The translations under genes and the position numbers were made by a program. A DNA stretch of 64,000 nt from an uncultured Roseobacter sp. Lineage in GTDB: Bacteria; Pseudomonadota; Alphaproteobacteria; Rhodobacterales; Rhodobacteraceae. Below the pieces are notes generated by a model that was not told where the DNA came from, ran no database searches, and was given only the letters and a program-made list of their open reading frames with translations. Below are positions 19,154-28,925 of this stretch, piece by piece (within the stretch, counting starts at the first letter, position 1; the number at the start of each line of letters is the position of its first letter). The DNA is taken from positions 1 through 64,000 of the forward strand of contig NZ_CANMNK010000005.1 of the NCBI RefSeq assembly GCF_947499265.1. Direction: 5' to 3'.

Positions 19154-21394
19154 ATGATGAATAACAACAAGATTTTGACAGTCTCCTACGGGACATTTTC
19201 TTGCACGCTCGAAGGATTTGACGATTCTTTCGACACAATGAAAGCGATTGCGGAGTATTTCCGCGATCTGGCTGCAGATGACAGGTATTTTGGCGCAGAA
19301 CCGCCACAACCCGATGCAGAAATGCTCGCTCGGATCGCGGAGCGCGAGGTTGCGCGGCGTGTTGAAGCGCGTGAACATGACGGCCGTATCATGCTTAAGG
19401 CACATGATGAGATCGTCGAAGAGGCCGTCGAACCTCCCAAGGCTGCAGCGGTGACGACAGCTGCTGTCGCCGCGGTTCCGGAAGCGGAAGCCGCCGAAGA
19501 TATCGTTTCCAATGAGGCAACAACGCCGGAGCAGGTTGCGGAGCCCGAAACCGGCTTTGTGGCGGAAGAGGCACCTGCCGCCGAAATTTCGCCCGAAACA
19601 TCGGTCATTGAAGACATCGCAGAAGAAGAGCCTGCTGAAACGGCGGTTGAAGAAACCGAATCCACAGTCGATGCATCAGCCTTCGACGCCGATGAGCCTG
19701 CTGCGGAGACCGCTGAAGTGGCGCCCGCAGCCGATGAGGTGGCACGGGTTGAGGCGGTCACATCGGCGCTTGAACACGGTGAAGCTGTCGCAGACGCCAC
19801 GGTCCAAGAGGATTTTGCCGAAGAGATTGTGGCACAGGACTTCGCTTTGAGCGCGGAGGCCTTTTTTGCCGATAGCCCTTCCATCGACGACATGGAAGAC
19901 GACGTGGAAATGGAATCAGAGGCCATTGAGCCGTTTGATAGTTTTGTTGCTGAACCCGAATTCGTCGCACCGCCCGCCGCTACCGCCGATGCGAGCGATA
20001 GTATTGCGGCCAAACTGCAACGCATTCGCGAAGTGGTCTCGCAGCACGACGACGAAGCCGAGGACGTTGAGTACGAAGAAGACATCGTTAAAGCAGAGGA
20101 TCAGCACGCCAGCGATATCCTCGACGCAGCGTTTGAGACAGAAGCGTCAGACAGCGTGCATGATGAAGACACCACGCTGACGGACGCCGCGGAGGACATC
20201 GAAAGCGCGCTCGACGCGGATGACCAGATCGCTGCCGAAGCGGAAGAGCCACAGGATGAGGCGGAGGACGAACTTTCTGGCATCCTGAGCCGTCTTGAGG
20301 CTGGCGATGCGCAAAGTGACGCGCTTGAGGAAGAAGACACTCTGATCGGCGCAGACGATGATGATGTGATCACGGACGATGCGGGCGAAAACCTTTTTGA
20401 AGATGACGATCATTTTGAAGAGGATCATCACGACGCGGACGACCATGAAGAACCGACTGCCGAAGTCGAAGAGGCCATTGCGGCCCAGGAAGAGGATGAC
20501 GACCTGCCCGTAGCCCCCGTTCAGGGCCGTGTGATGAAAGTGGATCGCGCGGAACTGGAAGCTGCTCTGGACTCCGGTGAGCTCGAAGAATTTGACGGCT
20601 CCGACGCGCCTGAACTGTCCGATGAAGACGAAGCAGAGCTTCAGCGTGAATTGGACGCGGTTGCCGCCGAAGCGGGATCTGATGACACAGATGCCCAAGC
20701 CACCCGCCCGAGCCTGCCTGCCATCGACGCGGATGCGAGCGAAGACGTGTCACGCCTGATGGCCGAAGCGGACAGCCAAATGGAGGAGCCGGAAGGTGCC
20801 ACACGGCGCAGCGCATTTGCGCATCTTCGCGCGGCGGTTGCGGCGCGTTTTGCCGACAAGACCATGCGCGAGGAACCAACCGAGGAAGAGACCACAAAGG
20901 CCTATCGCAGCGACCTTGCAGAGGTGGTCAAACCGCGCCGCCCGGTCGCCTCCGGCAACCGTACAGAGCGTCCGGCAGAAGCCCGCCCGACACCGCTGAA
21001 ACTCGTGGCCGAACAGCGCATTGACGTCGATGGGGCGGGCAATAACGCACCCGTCACACCACGGCGTGTTGCTGCGGCCTTCGATGACGATTTTGATACG
21101 GATGAGGACACTGGCTTTGCAGATTTTGCCGAAGAGATGGGCGCAACCAAGCTGCCCGAGCTTCTCGAAGCTGCTGCTGCCTATCTTTCGTTTGTGGAAG
21201 GGCATGAGCAGTTTTCCCGCCCGCAACTGATGACGCGCGTGCGCCAGGTCGACTGCGGTGAATTTAGTCGCGAAGACGGTCTGCGTTCTTTTGGGCAATT
21301 GCTGCGCGCCGGTAAAATCGAGAAGATCAAGGGCGGGCGTTTCACCGCATCCGAGGCGATCGGTTTCAAGCCGGATGAGCGCGCAGCAGGGTAA
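19154..21394 (+). CDS. Very acidic 746-residue protein with conserved-looking ends
   Basis: A folded-looking N-terminal region (about 1-75, with SYGTFSCTLEGFDDSFDTMKAI split across it) precedes a long Glu/Asp/Ala-rich, low-complexity middle (about 80-560). A C-terminal region at 667-746 again looks globular, with a helical LPELLEAAAAYLSFVEG stretch and a winged-helix-like FSRPQLMTRV...LLRAGKIEKI segment. No signal peptide or membrane segment is seen, so it should be cytoplasmic. GAGG sits ten bases before ATG 19154. I do not recognise a function; the ends suggest a scaffold or DNA-associated protein. It is monocistronic, with a strong terminator. Confidence 0.82.
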   Translation: MMNNNKILTVSYGTFSCTLEGFDDSFDTMKAIAEYFRDLAADDRYFGAEPPQPDAEMLARIAEREVARRVEAREHDGRIMLKAHDEIVEEAVEPPKAAAVTTAAVAAVPEAEAAEDIVSNEATTPEQVAEPETGFVAEEAPAAEISPETSVIEDIAEEEPAETAVEETESTVDASAFDADEPAAETAEVAPAADEVARVEAVTSALEHGEAVADATVQEDFAEEIVAQDFALSAEAFFADSPSIDDMEDDVEMESEAIEPFDSFVAEPEFVAPPAATADASDSIAAKLQRIREVVSQHDDEAEDVEYEEDIVKAEDQHASDILDAAFETEASDSVHDEDTTLTDAAEDIESALDADDQIAAEAEEPQDEAEDELSGILSRLEAGDAQSDALEEEDTLIGADDDDVITDDAGENLFEDDDHFEEDHHDADDHEEPTAEVEEAIAAQEEDDDLPVAPVQGRVMKVDRAELEAALDSGELEEFDGSDAPELSDEDEAELQRELDAVAAEAGSDDTDAQATRPSLPAIDADASEDVSRLMAEADSQMEEPEGATRRSAFAHLRAAVAARFADKTMREEPTEEETTKAYRSDLAEVVKPRRPVASGNRTERPAEARPTPLKLVAEQRIDVDGAGNNAPVTPRRVAAAFDDDFDTDEDTGFADFAEEMGATKLPELLEAAAAYLSFVEGHEQFSRPQLMTRVRQVDCGEFSREDGLRSFGQLLRAGKIEKIKGGRFTASEAIGFKPDERAAG

Positions 21395-21410
21395 ACCCTT
21401 ATCGCAAAAC

Positions 21411-21442
21411 AAAAAAGGCAGGCTTTCATCGCCTGCCTTTTT
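21411..21442. terminator. Strong bidirectional intrinsic terminator
   Basis: GGCAGGC (21417-21423) and GCCTGCC (21431-21437) pair around a seven-base loop. Six A residues precede and five T residues follow, so it terminates both the acidic-protein gene and the converging purA-DUF2842 unit. Confidence 0.9.
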
Positions 21443-21464
21443 GCATTTCAGACGCCTGTTTTAG

Positions 21465-21689
21465 CTATTCATCGGGTTTATCCGGATCAGCTTGACCAAT
21501 TCCCTTGAAGACAAACTTGAAGGGCAGCGCCCATACGATGCCCAGCACGATATAGACCACAAGCTCCACCCAGAGCGATGGACGTTCCAGCCAATTCACA
21601 ATGGTCACCGCAACAACGATATAGGCGGGCAGACCCACCAGCAGGATCAGAAGCGACAGTCGGCGGCGGGCTTTGTAACTGACGGGCAT
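21465..21689 (-). CDS. DUF2842 membrane protein
   Basis: The 74-residue protein has a basic N-terminus (YKARRR) and two transmembrane segments (about 12-32 and 41-62), matching the alphaproteobacterial DUF2842 family. It starts nine bases after purA and ends at a bidirectional terminator, so it is the last gene of that unit. Function unknown. Confidence 0.85.
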   Translation of the reverse strand: MPVSYKARRRLSLLILLVGLPAYIVVAVTIVNWLERPSLWVELVVYIVLGIVWALPFKFVFKGIGQADPDKPDE

Positions 21690-21698
21690 GGGGTTTTC

Positions 21699-22991
21699 TC
21701 AATCGGCAAAAGGGTCCGTCACAAGGATCGTGTCCTCACGCTCGGGTGAGGTGGAAAGTAGGGCAACGGGGCAATTGATCAACTCCTCGACCCGGCGCAC
21801 GTATTTGATCGCATTGGCAGGCAGATCTGCCCAACTGCGGGCCCCTTCGGTAGATTCGTGCCACCCCGGCATCTCCTCGTAGATCGGCGTGCAACGCGCC
21901 TGATGATCCGCCGCTGTGGGCAGATAATCCAACGGTTCACCGTCCAATTCATAGCCTGTGCAGATTTTCAGCGTGTCAAAGCCATCCAACACGTCGAGTT
22001 TGGTAAAGGCGATCCCATTGACACCCGAGGTCGCGCAGGTCTGGCGCACCAGCACCGCGTCAAACCAGCCACAGCGGCGCTTGCGCCCCGTAACCGTTCC
22101 GAATTCGTGACCGCGTTCACCGAGCCGTTGGCCGTCCGCGTCGTCAAGTTCCGCCGGGAAAGGGCCTTCGCCCACACGCGTGGTATAGGCTTTGACGATC
22201 CCCAGTACGAAGTCGATGGATCCCGGCCCGATGCCCGTGCCCGTTGCCGCCTGCCCCGCAATCACGTTGGAGGAGGTCACGAAAGGATAGGTGCCGAAAT
22301 CGATGTCCAGCAACGCGCCTTGCGCGCCTTCGAACAGAATGCGCTTTCCTGCCTTGCGTTGTTCGTTCAGCACCTTCCATACGGGCGCCGCGTACGCCAA
22401 CACAACCGGCGCAATCTCTCGCAGTTTTGCCAGTAATGCATCGCGGTCGACGACTTCCAACCCCAATCCGCGGCGCAGTGCGTCATGATGCACGAGCGCA
22501 CGGTCAACCCGCAATTCAAGCGTGGCTTCATCCGCCAGATCGGCCACACGTACGGAACGGCGGCCCACTTTATCCTCATAAGCGGGGCCAATCCCGCGCC
22601 CGGTTGTGCCGATTTTGGCAACGGAATTCTGCGCCTCACGGGCGCGGTCCAGTTCCCCATGGATCGGCAGAATGAGGGGGGTGTTTTCTGCAATCATCAG
22701 CGTTTCGGGGGTGATTTCAACACCTTGGTTGCGCAACCCCTTGATCTCGCTGTCCAGATGCCAGGGATCCAGAACCACACCGTTACCGATCACGCTCAGC
22801 TTGCCACCACGCACGATCCCGGATGGCAGCAGGCTCAGCTTGAAGACCTCCCCGTCAATCACCAGCGTATGCCCGGCGTTGTGCCCGCCCTGAAACCGCG
22901 CGATCACATCCGCCCGCTCAGAGAGCCAGTCCACGATCTTGCCTTTTCCCTCATCGCCCCATTGAGCGCCGACAACGACAACATTTGCCAT
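21699..22991 (-). CDS. purA: Adenylosuccinate synthase
   Basis: PurA joins IMP and aspartate with GTP hydrolysis in AMP synthesis. The 430-residue protein begins [18 protein letters not shown], containing the catalytic Asp and P-loop, and has GHNAGHT and the [11 protein letters not shown] block. I chose ATG 22991, preceded by AAGGA at a good distance; an extension to 23018 lacks conservation. Cotranscribed with DUF2842. The other purine gene here, purD, is 15 kb away. Confidence 0.98.
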   Translation of the reverse strand: MANVVVVGAQWGDEGKGKIVDWLSERADVIARFQGGHNAGHTLVIDGEVFKLSLLPSGIVRGGKLSVIGNGVVLDPWHLDSEIKGLRNQGVEITPETLMIAENTPLILPIHGELDRAREAQNSVAKIGTTGRGIGPAYEDKVGRRSVRVADLADEATLELRVDRALVHHDALRRGLGLEVVDRDALLAKLREIAPVVLAYAAPVWKVLNEQRKAGKRILFEGAQGALLDIDFGTYPFVTSSNVIAGQAATGTGIGPGSIDFVLGIVKAYTTRVGEGPFPAELDDADGQRLGERGHEFGTVTGRKRRCGWFDAVLVRQTCATSGVNGIAFTKLDVLDGFDTLKICTGYELDGEPLDYLPTAADHQARCTPIYEEMPGWHESTEGARSWADLPANAIKYVRRVEELINCPVALLSTSPEREDTILVTDPFAD

Positions 22992-23168
22992 GGCTGGTCC
23001 TTCTTTGCTGTGCTTCAAACCCGCGCCGGTATAGCCGCGCGGGGCGACGGGCGAAACCCGAAAAGAGCCTGCCGCCTGCCGTAAGTTCGGATCCCGACCG
23101 CCATAGACATTTCAGCCGCGACACGGGTATTTTCCGCCAGACCGATCAAAAGCCGGGAGCAATGGATC

Positions 23169-23564
23169 ATGGGATTTCTAACGCGGTGGTTTTTTGCCTT
23201 TGCGCTGTTGGCGCTGACGTTCAACCCGACGCAATACAATTACATCAACTGGGCACGTGACTACGGGGCCATGAACCTCTCGATTGCGGTGCTGCTCGCC
23301 CTGATCCTGACCGTCGGGTACATCATCTATCTGCGTGCGACTCTGCGCTCTATCGGCGCCGGAGGCATGGTGCTGGTGCTTGCCATCATCGGCGCCCTGA
23401 TCTGGGTGCTCTACGATCTGGGCATTCTGCAGTTGGACAATTCAAGCTTCCAGGTCTGGCTTGGTGTCTTTGCCCTGTCTTTCGTGCTGGGGATCGGCCT
23501 GAGCTGGAGCCATGTCAGGCGGGCGCTGTCAGGTCAGTCAGATGTGGATGATGTCGATGAATAG
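23169..23564 (+). CDS. DUF6524-type four-helix membrane protein
   Basis: The 131-residue protein has four hydrophobic segments (about 5-17, 35-53, 63-83, 95-113) and a short acidic C-terminus (SDVDDVDE). It resembles the small membrane proteins annotated DUF6524 in Rhodobacterales. Function unknown. GGGAG lies about ten bases before the start. Confidence 0.8.
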   Translation: MGFLTRWFFAFALLALTFNPTQYNYINWARDYGAMNLSIAVLLALILTVGYIIYLRATLRSIGAGGMVLVLAIIGALIWVLYDLGILQLDNSSFQVWLGVFALSFVLGIGLSWSHVRRALSGQSDVDDVDE

Positions 23565-23643
23565 CGGTCTTTAAACTCATTTGTTCAATCGATCATGGCC
23601 AAGTGCTGCGTCACAGACTAGATTTCAGGCGAGGAGACGACAC

Positions 23644-23862
23644 ATGCGGAACACGCCGGACAAACCTGAAGACTTTCAAAAGTTCTACTATGCCAAGGTT
23701 GGTCTGGGTGAAGGATGTGGCTGCGCCGAACGGGTCATAGACATGCACGAATTTGACCGTCTCGCAGGCAAGCCACGTTTGCGATTGCCTCGGTTCCCAC
23801 AAAAGGGCGCATGGCGTCGGTTTCTGAACAAAGCCGGGCTCACCGCACGGCCGAAAGGCTAA
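23644..23862 (+). CDS. Small basic protein with a CGC motif
   Basis: This 72-residue protein has a GEGCGCAERVID segment with C25 and C27 and a basic C-terminal half rich in Arg and Lys. GAGGAG sits about eight bases before ATG 23644, which supports translation. No signal or membrane segment. It is not recognised. It converges on the nitrile hydratase operon with a four-base overlap. Confidence 0.6.
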   Translation: MRNTPDKPEDFQKFYYAKVGLGEGCGCAERVIDMHEFDRLAGKPRLRLPRFPQKGAWRRFLNKAGLTARPKG

Positions 23863-24176
23863 TCTGCAAGCTGAACCGGCACGCCGTGTGGTGTGGTGAG
23901 GTAGGCGGCTTCCCAGGCGGCTTTGGCCGTCAAAACATCCTGCGTTTCCGCCATGCCCATGCTCGCCAGGTAGTGCTCAAGCGTTTCCAGCCAGGCGATG
24001 AAATAATCGTCACCACCGTCGAGTTCCTTGTCCAGACCGTGTCGTTTCAGGGTGGCCCCAAATCGGGTGGCCCAATCGGGCCAGTCAAAGTGACCGGCCT
24101 CGTTCAGAACGACCGTCAAAGCGAAAACCTGGGCGTGCCAAGGCTCGGAAAACTTGGGCTCAGGCGCGCTCGTCAT
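23859..24176 (-). CDS. Nitrile hydratase accessory/activator protein
   Basis: The 105-residue protein matches the nitrile hydratase activator family, which helps insert metal into the alpha subunit and resembles the N-terminal part of the beta subunit. Typical text is EPWHAQVFALTVVLNEAG and FDWPDWATRFG. The ATG at 24176 overlaps the nthB stop in ATGA. Last gene of nthA-nthB-activator, the normal order for Co-type enzymes. Confidence 0.92.
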   Translation of the reverse strand: MTSAPEPKFSEPWHAQVFALTVVLNEAGHFDWPDWATRFGATLKRHGLDKELDGGDDYFIAWLETLEHYLASMGMAETQDVLTAKAAWEAAYLTTPHGVPVQLAD

Positions 24177-24844
24177 GCCGGAGCCAGATAGGATTGCCAA
24201 AGATCAAGGATCACCTCATCGCCTGGATTTTCCGGATGTGACCACAAATCCGACGCCGCAAAGGCCACGGCGTAAAGCGGTTCGGGGGCGTCCCCTAACC
24301 GGTGCGCGGAACTGTCGGGCAGAACATGGGTACCGTGATAGCGGATCACGCGGCCAGTGGCCCCCGCGGCATATTGCGGCAAACGGGTGTGGCCGCCATC
24401 GACAAACATATTCGCCGCGATCTGGCGGGTGCGCACCACGTCACCGGGTTTGAAAGCAGGCCCGACGCTGCTTGGTCGGTCCGCCGGCCCGCCGCGCGCC
24501 AGAACAGCAGGCACGTTTTCCTGGGTCAACATTTTATCTGCCGGTGGTTGGGGTGCCGCATCTCCTGCCGCCAGTTCGGCGGCAGTGACCATACCCGCCT
24601 CAACCAAAAGATCTGCGAGCCCGGCCATCCATTTTTCGTAATAGGAAAAGCGCGCGTAATCCATCGGGGCCAGTTTTTCACGGACATGCCGAGACACGTC
24701 GATGTTCCATGCACCATGCGCGGCGACCGCCAGCGTAACAGACAGCGCGCGCGCGTGCCAATCTGCATGAAATACCTCACCCTCGGCTTCCGGAATCACC
24801 GGGCCGTCCCCATAGCGGCCACCCATATCATGCGGGCGTGTCAT
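24173..24844 (-). CDS. nthB: Nitrile hydratase subunit beta
   Basis: The beta subunit forms the heterodimer that hydrates nitriles to amides. The 223 residues start [15 protein letters not shown], as in family members, and contain [10 protein letters not shown] and the [10 protein letters not shown] segment, followed by a [11 protein letters not shown] block in the SH3-like C-terminal domain. Translation is coupled to nthA by an ATGA overlap. Confidence 0.95.
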   Translation of the reverse strand: MTRPHDMGGRYGDGPVIPEAEGEVFHADWHARALSVTLAVAAHGAWNIDVSRHVREKLAPMDYARFSYYEKWMAGLADLLVEAGMVTAAELAAGDAAPQPPADKMLTQENVPAVLARGGPADRPSSVGPAFKPGDVVRTRQIAANMFVDGGHTRLPQYAAGATGRVIRYHGTHVLPDSSAHRLGDAPEPLYAVAFAASDLWSHPENPGDEVILDLWQSYLAPA

Positions 24845-25479
24845 GCTTTAGCCTCCGAGGCCTGTGGATCCAGCGCCAATCCGGTGCCGATCATGCTGTC
24901 GCGCGTGACAAGCGCCATCAGCCCGGCCTCGTCCATGCCCTCGGTGCCGACGGGGCGTTTCGGGATCACCAGATATCGAATTTCCGCCGTCGAATCCCAA
25001 ACCCGTACCGCCGTTCTTTCCGGCAAGGTCACGCCAAAATCCGCCAGAACGGCCCGTGGTTCCCGGACCGTCCGGGCGCGGTAGGCGTCTGATTTATACC
25101 AGCCCGGCGGGATGCCCAACAGCGGCCACGGATAGCAGCTGCACAGCGTGCAAACGACCATATTGTGGATGTCGTCGGTGTTCTCGACCGCCACCATGTG
25201 TTCGCCCTGCCGTCCATAATAGCCAAGCTCGGAGACCAAAGCCGTGGCATCCTCCAGCAACCGCGCCTTGAACGCAGGGTCCAACCAAGCACGCGCCACC
25301 ACATGGGCGCCGTTGCGCGGACCGATCTTGTTTTCATAGGTATCGATAATCTCATCCAGCGCCGCCGGATCAATCAGCCCTTTTCGGGTCAGGATTGTTT
25401 CAAGTGCCTTGATGCGCAGGGCGGGATCAGGCGGCAGGAGGCTATGGGGGTGATCAGGGTCATCATGGGGCATGCACAT
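24841..25479 (-). CDS. nthA: Nitrile hydratase subunit alpha, cobalt type
   Basis: The alpha subunit carries the metal in the claw motif VCTLCSCY, here C110, C113, S114, C115. The threonine between the first two cysteines and the tyrosine after the last mark the cobalt rather than iron class. Two cysteines are expected to be oxidised to sulfinate and sulfenate. The 212-residue protein is full length. The start is ATG 25479 or 25473; neither has a clear ribosome site. No amidase, cobalt transporter or regulator is adjacent, so the product amide must be handled elsewhere. Confidence 0.95.
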   Translation of the reverse strand: MCMPHDDPDHPHSLLPPDPALRIKALETILTRKGLIDPAALDEIIDTYENKIGPRNGAHVVARAWLDPAFKARLLEDATALVSELGYYGRQGEHMVAVENTDDIHNMVVCTLCSCYPWPLLGIPPGWYKSDAYRARTVREPRAVLADFGVTLPERTAVRVWDSTAEIRYLVIPKRPVGTEGMDEAGLMALVTRDSMIGTGLALDPQASEAKA

Positions 25480-25796
25480 ATCATTGCGGGCCAGTGAATG
25501 ACTTGTCCAGCGGTTCTCTGCCGCACTTATCCACAGGTTGTATTTTGAGGGCGATTTCTAGCGCAAATCGTGCTATGCATTTTGCATGAAGTGAGTCTTC
25601 AGCGCCTCAATTCCAGGATAACCCTCTTAGTCTGCGCGCGAGAGAGAGTAGCTTCGACAGACCGTCGCCCGGACAAATCGACTGGCGGCGGTCTTGACTT
25701 GTGAAAACCCCAACGGATTAGCGGCTTTCCTCCCTTGCGAGCCGGGGCAAACTTGCCTAGATACCCCCAAAGCCAAATCAAACCCGCAGGTCCTTA
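25480..25796. other. Divergent intergenic region between nthA and secG
   Basis: This 317-bp gap is AT-richer than its surroundings and has no credible gene. It contains a perfect DnaA-box 9-mer TTATCCACA at 25527-25535 and a short inverted repeat ATGCA/TGCAT at 25575-25587. A possible -35 TTGACT occurs at about 25694 toward secG, but a matching -10 is poor. A 60-codon frame on the minus strand near 25599-25781 shows no coding character. Confidence 0.7.
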
Positions 25797-26159
25797 ATGG
25801 AAAACGTCATCCTGATCGTCCACCTTATTCTGGCGCTGAGCCTGATCGCTGTTGTGCTGATGCAGCGGTCTGAAGGCGGTGGCCTGGGGATGGGCGGCGG
25901 TGGCGGTGCCGTGTCCGGGCGTGCGGCGGCCACGGCTCTGGGCAAACTGACATGGCTTCTGGCCATCGCGTTTATCTGCACGTCGATCACATTGACCATT
26001 TTCGCCGCCGAAAACGCCTCTGGCAGCTCGGTTGTGGATCGACTTGGTGTCACGCCGCCCGCCCTGAATGAACCTGCAACGCCTGCGGTTCCGGAAAGCG
26101 ATCTGCTTTTGCCCCCGACACCGGGTGACAACGCACCGCTTGTTCCGACAGCAGATTAA
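25797..26159 (+). CDS. secG: Preprotein translocase subunit SecG
   Basis: SecG is the small SecYEG channel subunit. The 120 residues have two membrane helices (about 3-20 and 52-72) linked by a Gly-rich cytoplasmic loop (QRSEGGGLGMGGGGGA), which is characteristic. The Pro/Ala-rich C-terminal tail of about 45 residues is longer than in enteric SecG. It is followed by pyrG on the same strand, 173 bp away, an order seen in many alphaproteobacteria. Confidence 0.95.
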   Translation: MENVILIVHLILALSLIAVVLMQRSEGGGLGMGGGGGAVSGRAAATALGKLTWLLAIAFICTSITLTIFAAENASGSSVVDRLGVTPPALNEPATPAVPESDLLLPPTPGDNAPLVPTAD

Positions 26160-26332
26160 CCTCTAACTACAACCCCTTGCGGATGCGAGATGTTTTGCAA
26201 CATCATGTTGCGGTACGTCTTGCCTTTGCACACCGAATCCTGTTAGGCTTAAATCCCGTGGAACTGCGAATATCGCGGTCTATTTGAGCGGCCTTTCACA
26301 CACCGCAAAGATGCACGGGAGCATATCAGACC

Positions 26333-27976
26333 ATGGCACGTTATATCTTTATCACCGGTGGTGTGGTGTCTTCCTTGGGCAAAGGGTTGTCCTCCGCCGC
26401 TTTGGGCGCGCTGCTGCAGGCCCGTGGATTTTCGGTGCGGTTGCGCAAGCTTGATCCCTATTTGAATGTTGATCCCGGCACGATGTCGCCCTTTGAACAC
26501 GGCGAGGTGTTTGTCACTGACGATGGCGCGGAAACCGATCTTGATCTGGGCCACTACGAGCGGTTCACCGGCGTGTCCGCGCGCAATACTGATTCCGTCT
26601 CTTCGGGCCGCATCTACTCCACCGTCCTCGAAAAAGAACGGCGTGGCGACTATCTGGGCAAAACCATTCAGGTGATCCCCCATGTGACCAATGAGATCAA
26701 AGCGTTTCTTGATGTGGGCGGCGATGAGGTGGATTTCATGCTGTGCGAGATCGGCGGCACGGTTGGGGACATCGAGGGCCTGCCCTTCTTCGAGGCCATC
26801 CGCCAATACGCCCATGACAAGCCGCGTGGCCAGTGCATTTTCATGCATTTGACCCTGCTGCCCTATCTTGCAGCCTCAGGCGAATTGAAGACAAAACCAA
26901 CCCAGCACTCGGTCAAGGAACTGCAAAGCATCGGGATCGCGCCGGATATTCTGGTCTGCCGCTCGGAGCAGCCCATTCCCGAAAAGGAACGCGAAAAAAT
27001 CGCGCTGTTTTGTAATGTGCGCAAAGAGGCTGTTGTGGCCGCTTATGACCTCAAGACCATCTACGACGCACCGCTGGCCTATCATGAACAGGGCTTGGAT
27101 CAGGCTGTCCTTGATGCCTTCGACATCTCCCCTGCCCCGAAGCCGGATCTGAGTGTCTGGCGTGATGTCTCGGACCGGGTCCATCATCCGGAAGGCGAGG
27201 TCCGGGTCGCGATTGTCGGCAAATATACTCAGCTCGAAGACGCCTATAAATCCATCGTCGAGGCGCTGACCCATGGCGGCATGGCCAACCGTGTGAAAGT
27301 CCGGGTTGAATGGGTCGACGCGGAGCTTTTCGAGCGTGAGGATCCCGCCGCTCATCTTGAGGGTCTGCACGCCATCCTTGTCCCCGGTGGCTTTGGTGAG
27401 CGCGGCACGGAAGGCATGATCAAGGCCGCTGAATTCGCACGTACTCGCAAAGTGCCCTACATGGGCATCTGTCTGGGCATGCAGTTGGCGGTGTTGGAGG
27501 CGGCGCGCAATGTGGCCGGTATCATCAGCGCAGGCTCCGAAGAATTCGACCACGAATCCGGGAAGAAGCGTTTTGAACCTGTGGTCTACCACCTCAAGGA
27601 ATGGGTTCAGGGCAACGCGAAAGTGTCCCGCAAGGTCGAAGACGACAAGGGCGGGACGATGCGATTGGGCGCCTATGACGCCACGCTGAGTGCCGGGTCG
27701 AAGGTGGCAGAGGTCTACGGCACGACCACAATCGACGAACGCCACCGGCACCGTTATGAGGTGGACATCAAGTACCGCAAACAGTTGGAAAGCGCGGGTC
27801 TGAGCTTTTCCGGCATGTCGCCTGATGGCAAACTGCCGGAGATTGTCGAATGGCCGGACCACCCCTGGTTTATCGGCGTACAATTCCACCCCGAGCTGAA
27901 ATCCAAGCCCTTTGATCCACATCCGTTGTTCAAGGATTTCATCCGCGCGGCCAAGGAAGTCTCGCGCTTAGTCTGA
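26333..27976 (+). CDS. pyrG: CTP synthase
   Basis: PyrG aminates UTP to CTP using glutamine and ATP. The 547 residues comprise the synthetase domain ([12 protein letters not shown] at about 6-17, and [19 protein letters not shown]) and a class I glutamine amidotransferase domain with GICLGMQ and the FHPE of [14 protein letters not shown] lies upstream of ATG 26333. Length is standard. Confidence 0.99.
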   Translation: MARYIFITGGVVSSLGKGLSSAALGALLQARGFSVRLRKLDPYLNVDPGTMSPFEHGEVFVTDDGAETDLDLGHYERFTGVSARNTDSVSSGRIYSTVLEKERRGDYLGKTIQVIPHVTNEIKAFLDVGGDEVDFMLCEIGGTVGDIEGLPFFEAIRQYAHDKPRGQCIFMHLTLLPYLAASGELKTKPTQHSVKELQSIGIAPDILVCRSEQPIPEKEREKIALFCNVRKEAVVAAYDLKTIYDAPLAYHEQGLDQAVLDAFDISPAPKPDLSVWRDVSDRVHHPEGEVRVAIVGKYTQLEDAYKSIVEALTHGGMANRVKVRVEWVDAELFEREDPAAHLEGLHAILVPGGFGERGTEGMIKAAEFARTRKVPYMGICLGMQLAVLEAARNVAGIISAGSEEFDHESGKKRFEPVVYHLKEWVQGNAKVSRKVEDDKGGTMRLGAYDATLSAGSKVAEVYGTTTIDERHRHRYEVDIKYRKQLESAGLSFSGMSPDGKLPEIVEWPDHPWFIGVQFHPELKSKPFDPHPLFKDFIRAAKEVSRLV

Positions 27977-28080
27977 GCCTTTTTGCTCGTCAAGCCCGGA
28001 CACGTATCAGACGGGATTTCGCAGAAATCTGCCGCCCTTGCGCGCCGATCTGCGGTTTCCAGCCCAAATTCCCCTCCGAC

Positions 28081-28112
28081 AAAAAAAGGCGGCTTTGCCG
28101 CGTTTGTTTTCG
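28081..28112 (+). terminator. Probable terminator after pyrG
   Basis: GCGGC (28089-28093) and GCCGC (28097-28101) form a short stem with a TTT loop, preceded by seven A residues and followed by a T-rich run. It lies about 105 bp after pyrG and just before the next gene. Confidence 0.6.
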
Positions 28113-28161
28113 CGCATAACGTGAGCTTCGTTAATCATGGTGAATGTAAGGGAATTTTTGG

Positions 28162-28812
28162 ATGAGATTTCAGGCCATATTGATTTTTGCTGCCGCAACT
28201 TTTGGCTCAACCGCATCGGCGACAACGCTTGGGTTTGAAGCCGAGTTCCTTGGCGACAGCCTTACCGAATTGCACACGCCTGATGCGGAAGTATGCGATG
28301 CCGGTGACAGTTTATGCTTCCCGGTTGGCTTTGAAGTGCCTGCAACCCTGCGCGGCCCATTATCCCCCTTTGCCGGATTGACCAGCGGCAGCATTCTGGA
28401 AGTCGATGTTGACCTATCAGACGATGGTGTAGCGTCTTGTTCCTTTGGAGGAACGTTCGCGTGCCCCTCATTTTCCGAAGGTTTCGAACAGGTTGATTCG
28501 AACGACGAGCCGATCATCGTGGATGTTTTCGACGGTCTGGGCGACATCAACATACGCTTTGACCTTGTCGCGGAAAGCGTTGCCTTTTTCGGTGCGGCGG
28601 GCAGCTTCCTACCAGGCGGGTGTAGCTTGAGCGATCCACTTGCCGCCTCTTTGCCTGCGGGATATTGCGATTTCTTCGGCTATGAGGCCGAATTTGCGAT
28701 CGTTCCGGGAAGCTTGAACCCGATCGAGGTGGTGCCGTTGAGCCCGTCTTTCCTCTTTGCTCTGTTCGGATTGGCAGCCCTGGTGATCACGCGGCGTTTT
28801 CAGCGGGCATAG
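28162..28812 (+). CDS. Secreted VPLPA-CTERM-like surface protein
   Basis: The 216-residue protein has a signal peptide (about 1-19, ending SATT) and an acidic, cysteine-containing extracellular domain. Its C-terminus has the sorting-signal layout of VPLPA-CTERM/PEP-CTERM proteins: a VPLSP motif, a hydrophobic helix, then RRFQRA. Such proteins are processed by an exosortase/archaeosortase-type system and often released with exopolysaccharide. The motif reads VPLSP rather than VPLPA, so it is divergent. No exosortase gene lies in the window. Confidence 0.72.
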   Translation: MRFQAILIFAAATFGSTASATTLGFEAEFLGDSLTELHTPDAEVCDAGDSLCFPVGFEVPATLRGPLSPFAGLTSGSILEVDVDLSDDGVASCSFGGTFACPSFSEGFEQVDSNDEPIIVDVFDGLGDINIRFDLVAESVAFFGAAGSFLPGGCSLSDPLAASLPAGYCDFFGYEAEFAIVPGSLNPIEVVPLSPSFLFALFGLAALVITRRFQRA

Positions 28813-28925
28813 CAGCACCCCGCGCCTGAGCAGCCCATGCCGACCAGCCCTCACTTGCGCAAAGCTTGATCCAGGCGAGACGTTTTCGCGTTGCGTCGCG
28901 GGATGGGTCCGGTACACGTCGCAGC

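Noticed and set aside
19186-20085. Ser-rich 299-codon minus-strand frame
   Set aside because: It mirrors the Glu/Ala/Asp codons of the acidic protein (GAA/GAG read as TTC/CTC-type codons), which explains its Ser bias.
25599-25781. 60-codon minus-strand gene before secG
   Set aside because: No ribosome site, no family-like sequence, and it would fill the only upstream region of secG.
26876-27922. 348-codon minus-strand frame across pyrG
   Set aside because: Antisense to a full-length CTP synthase; composition is that of a shadow frame.
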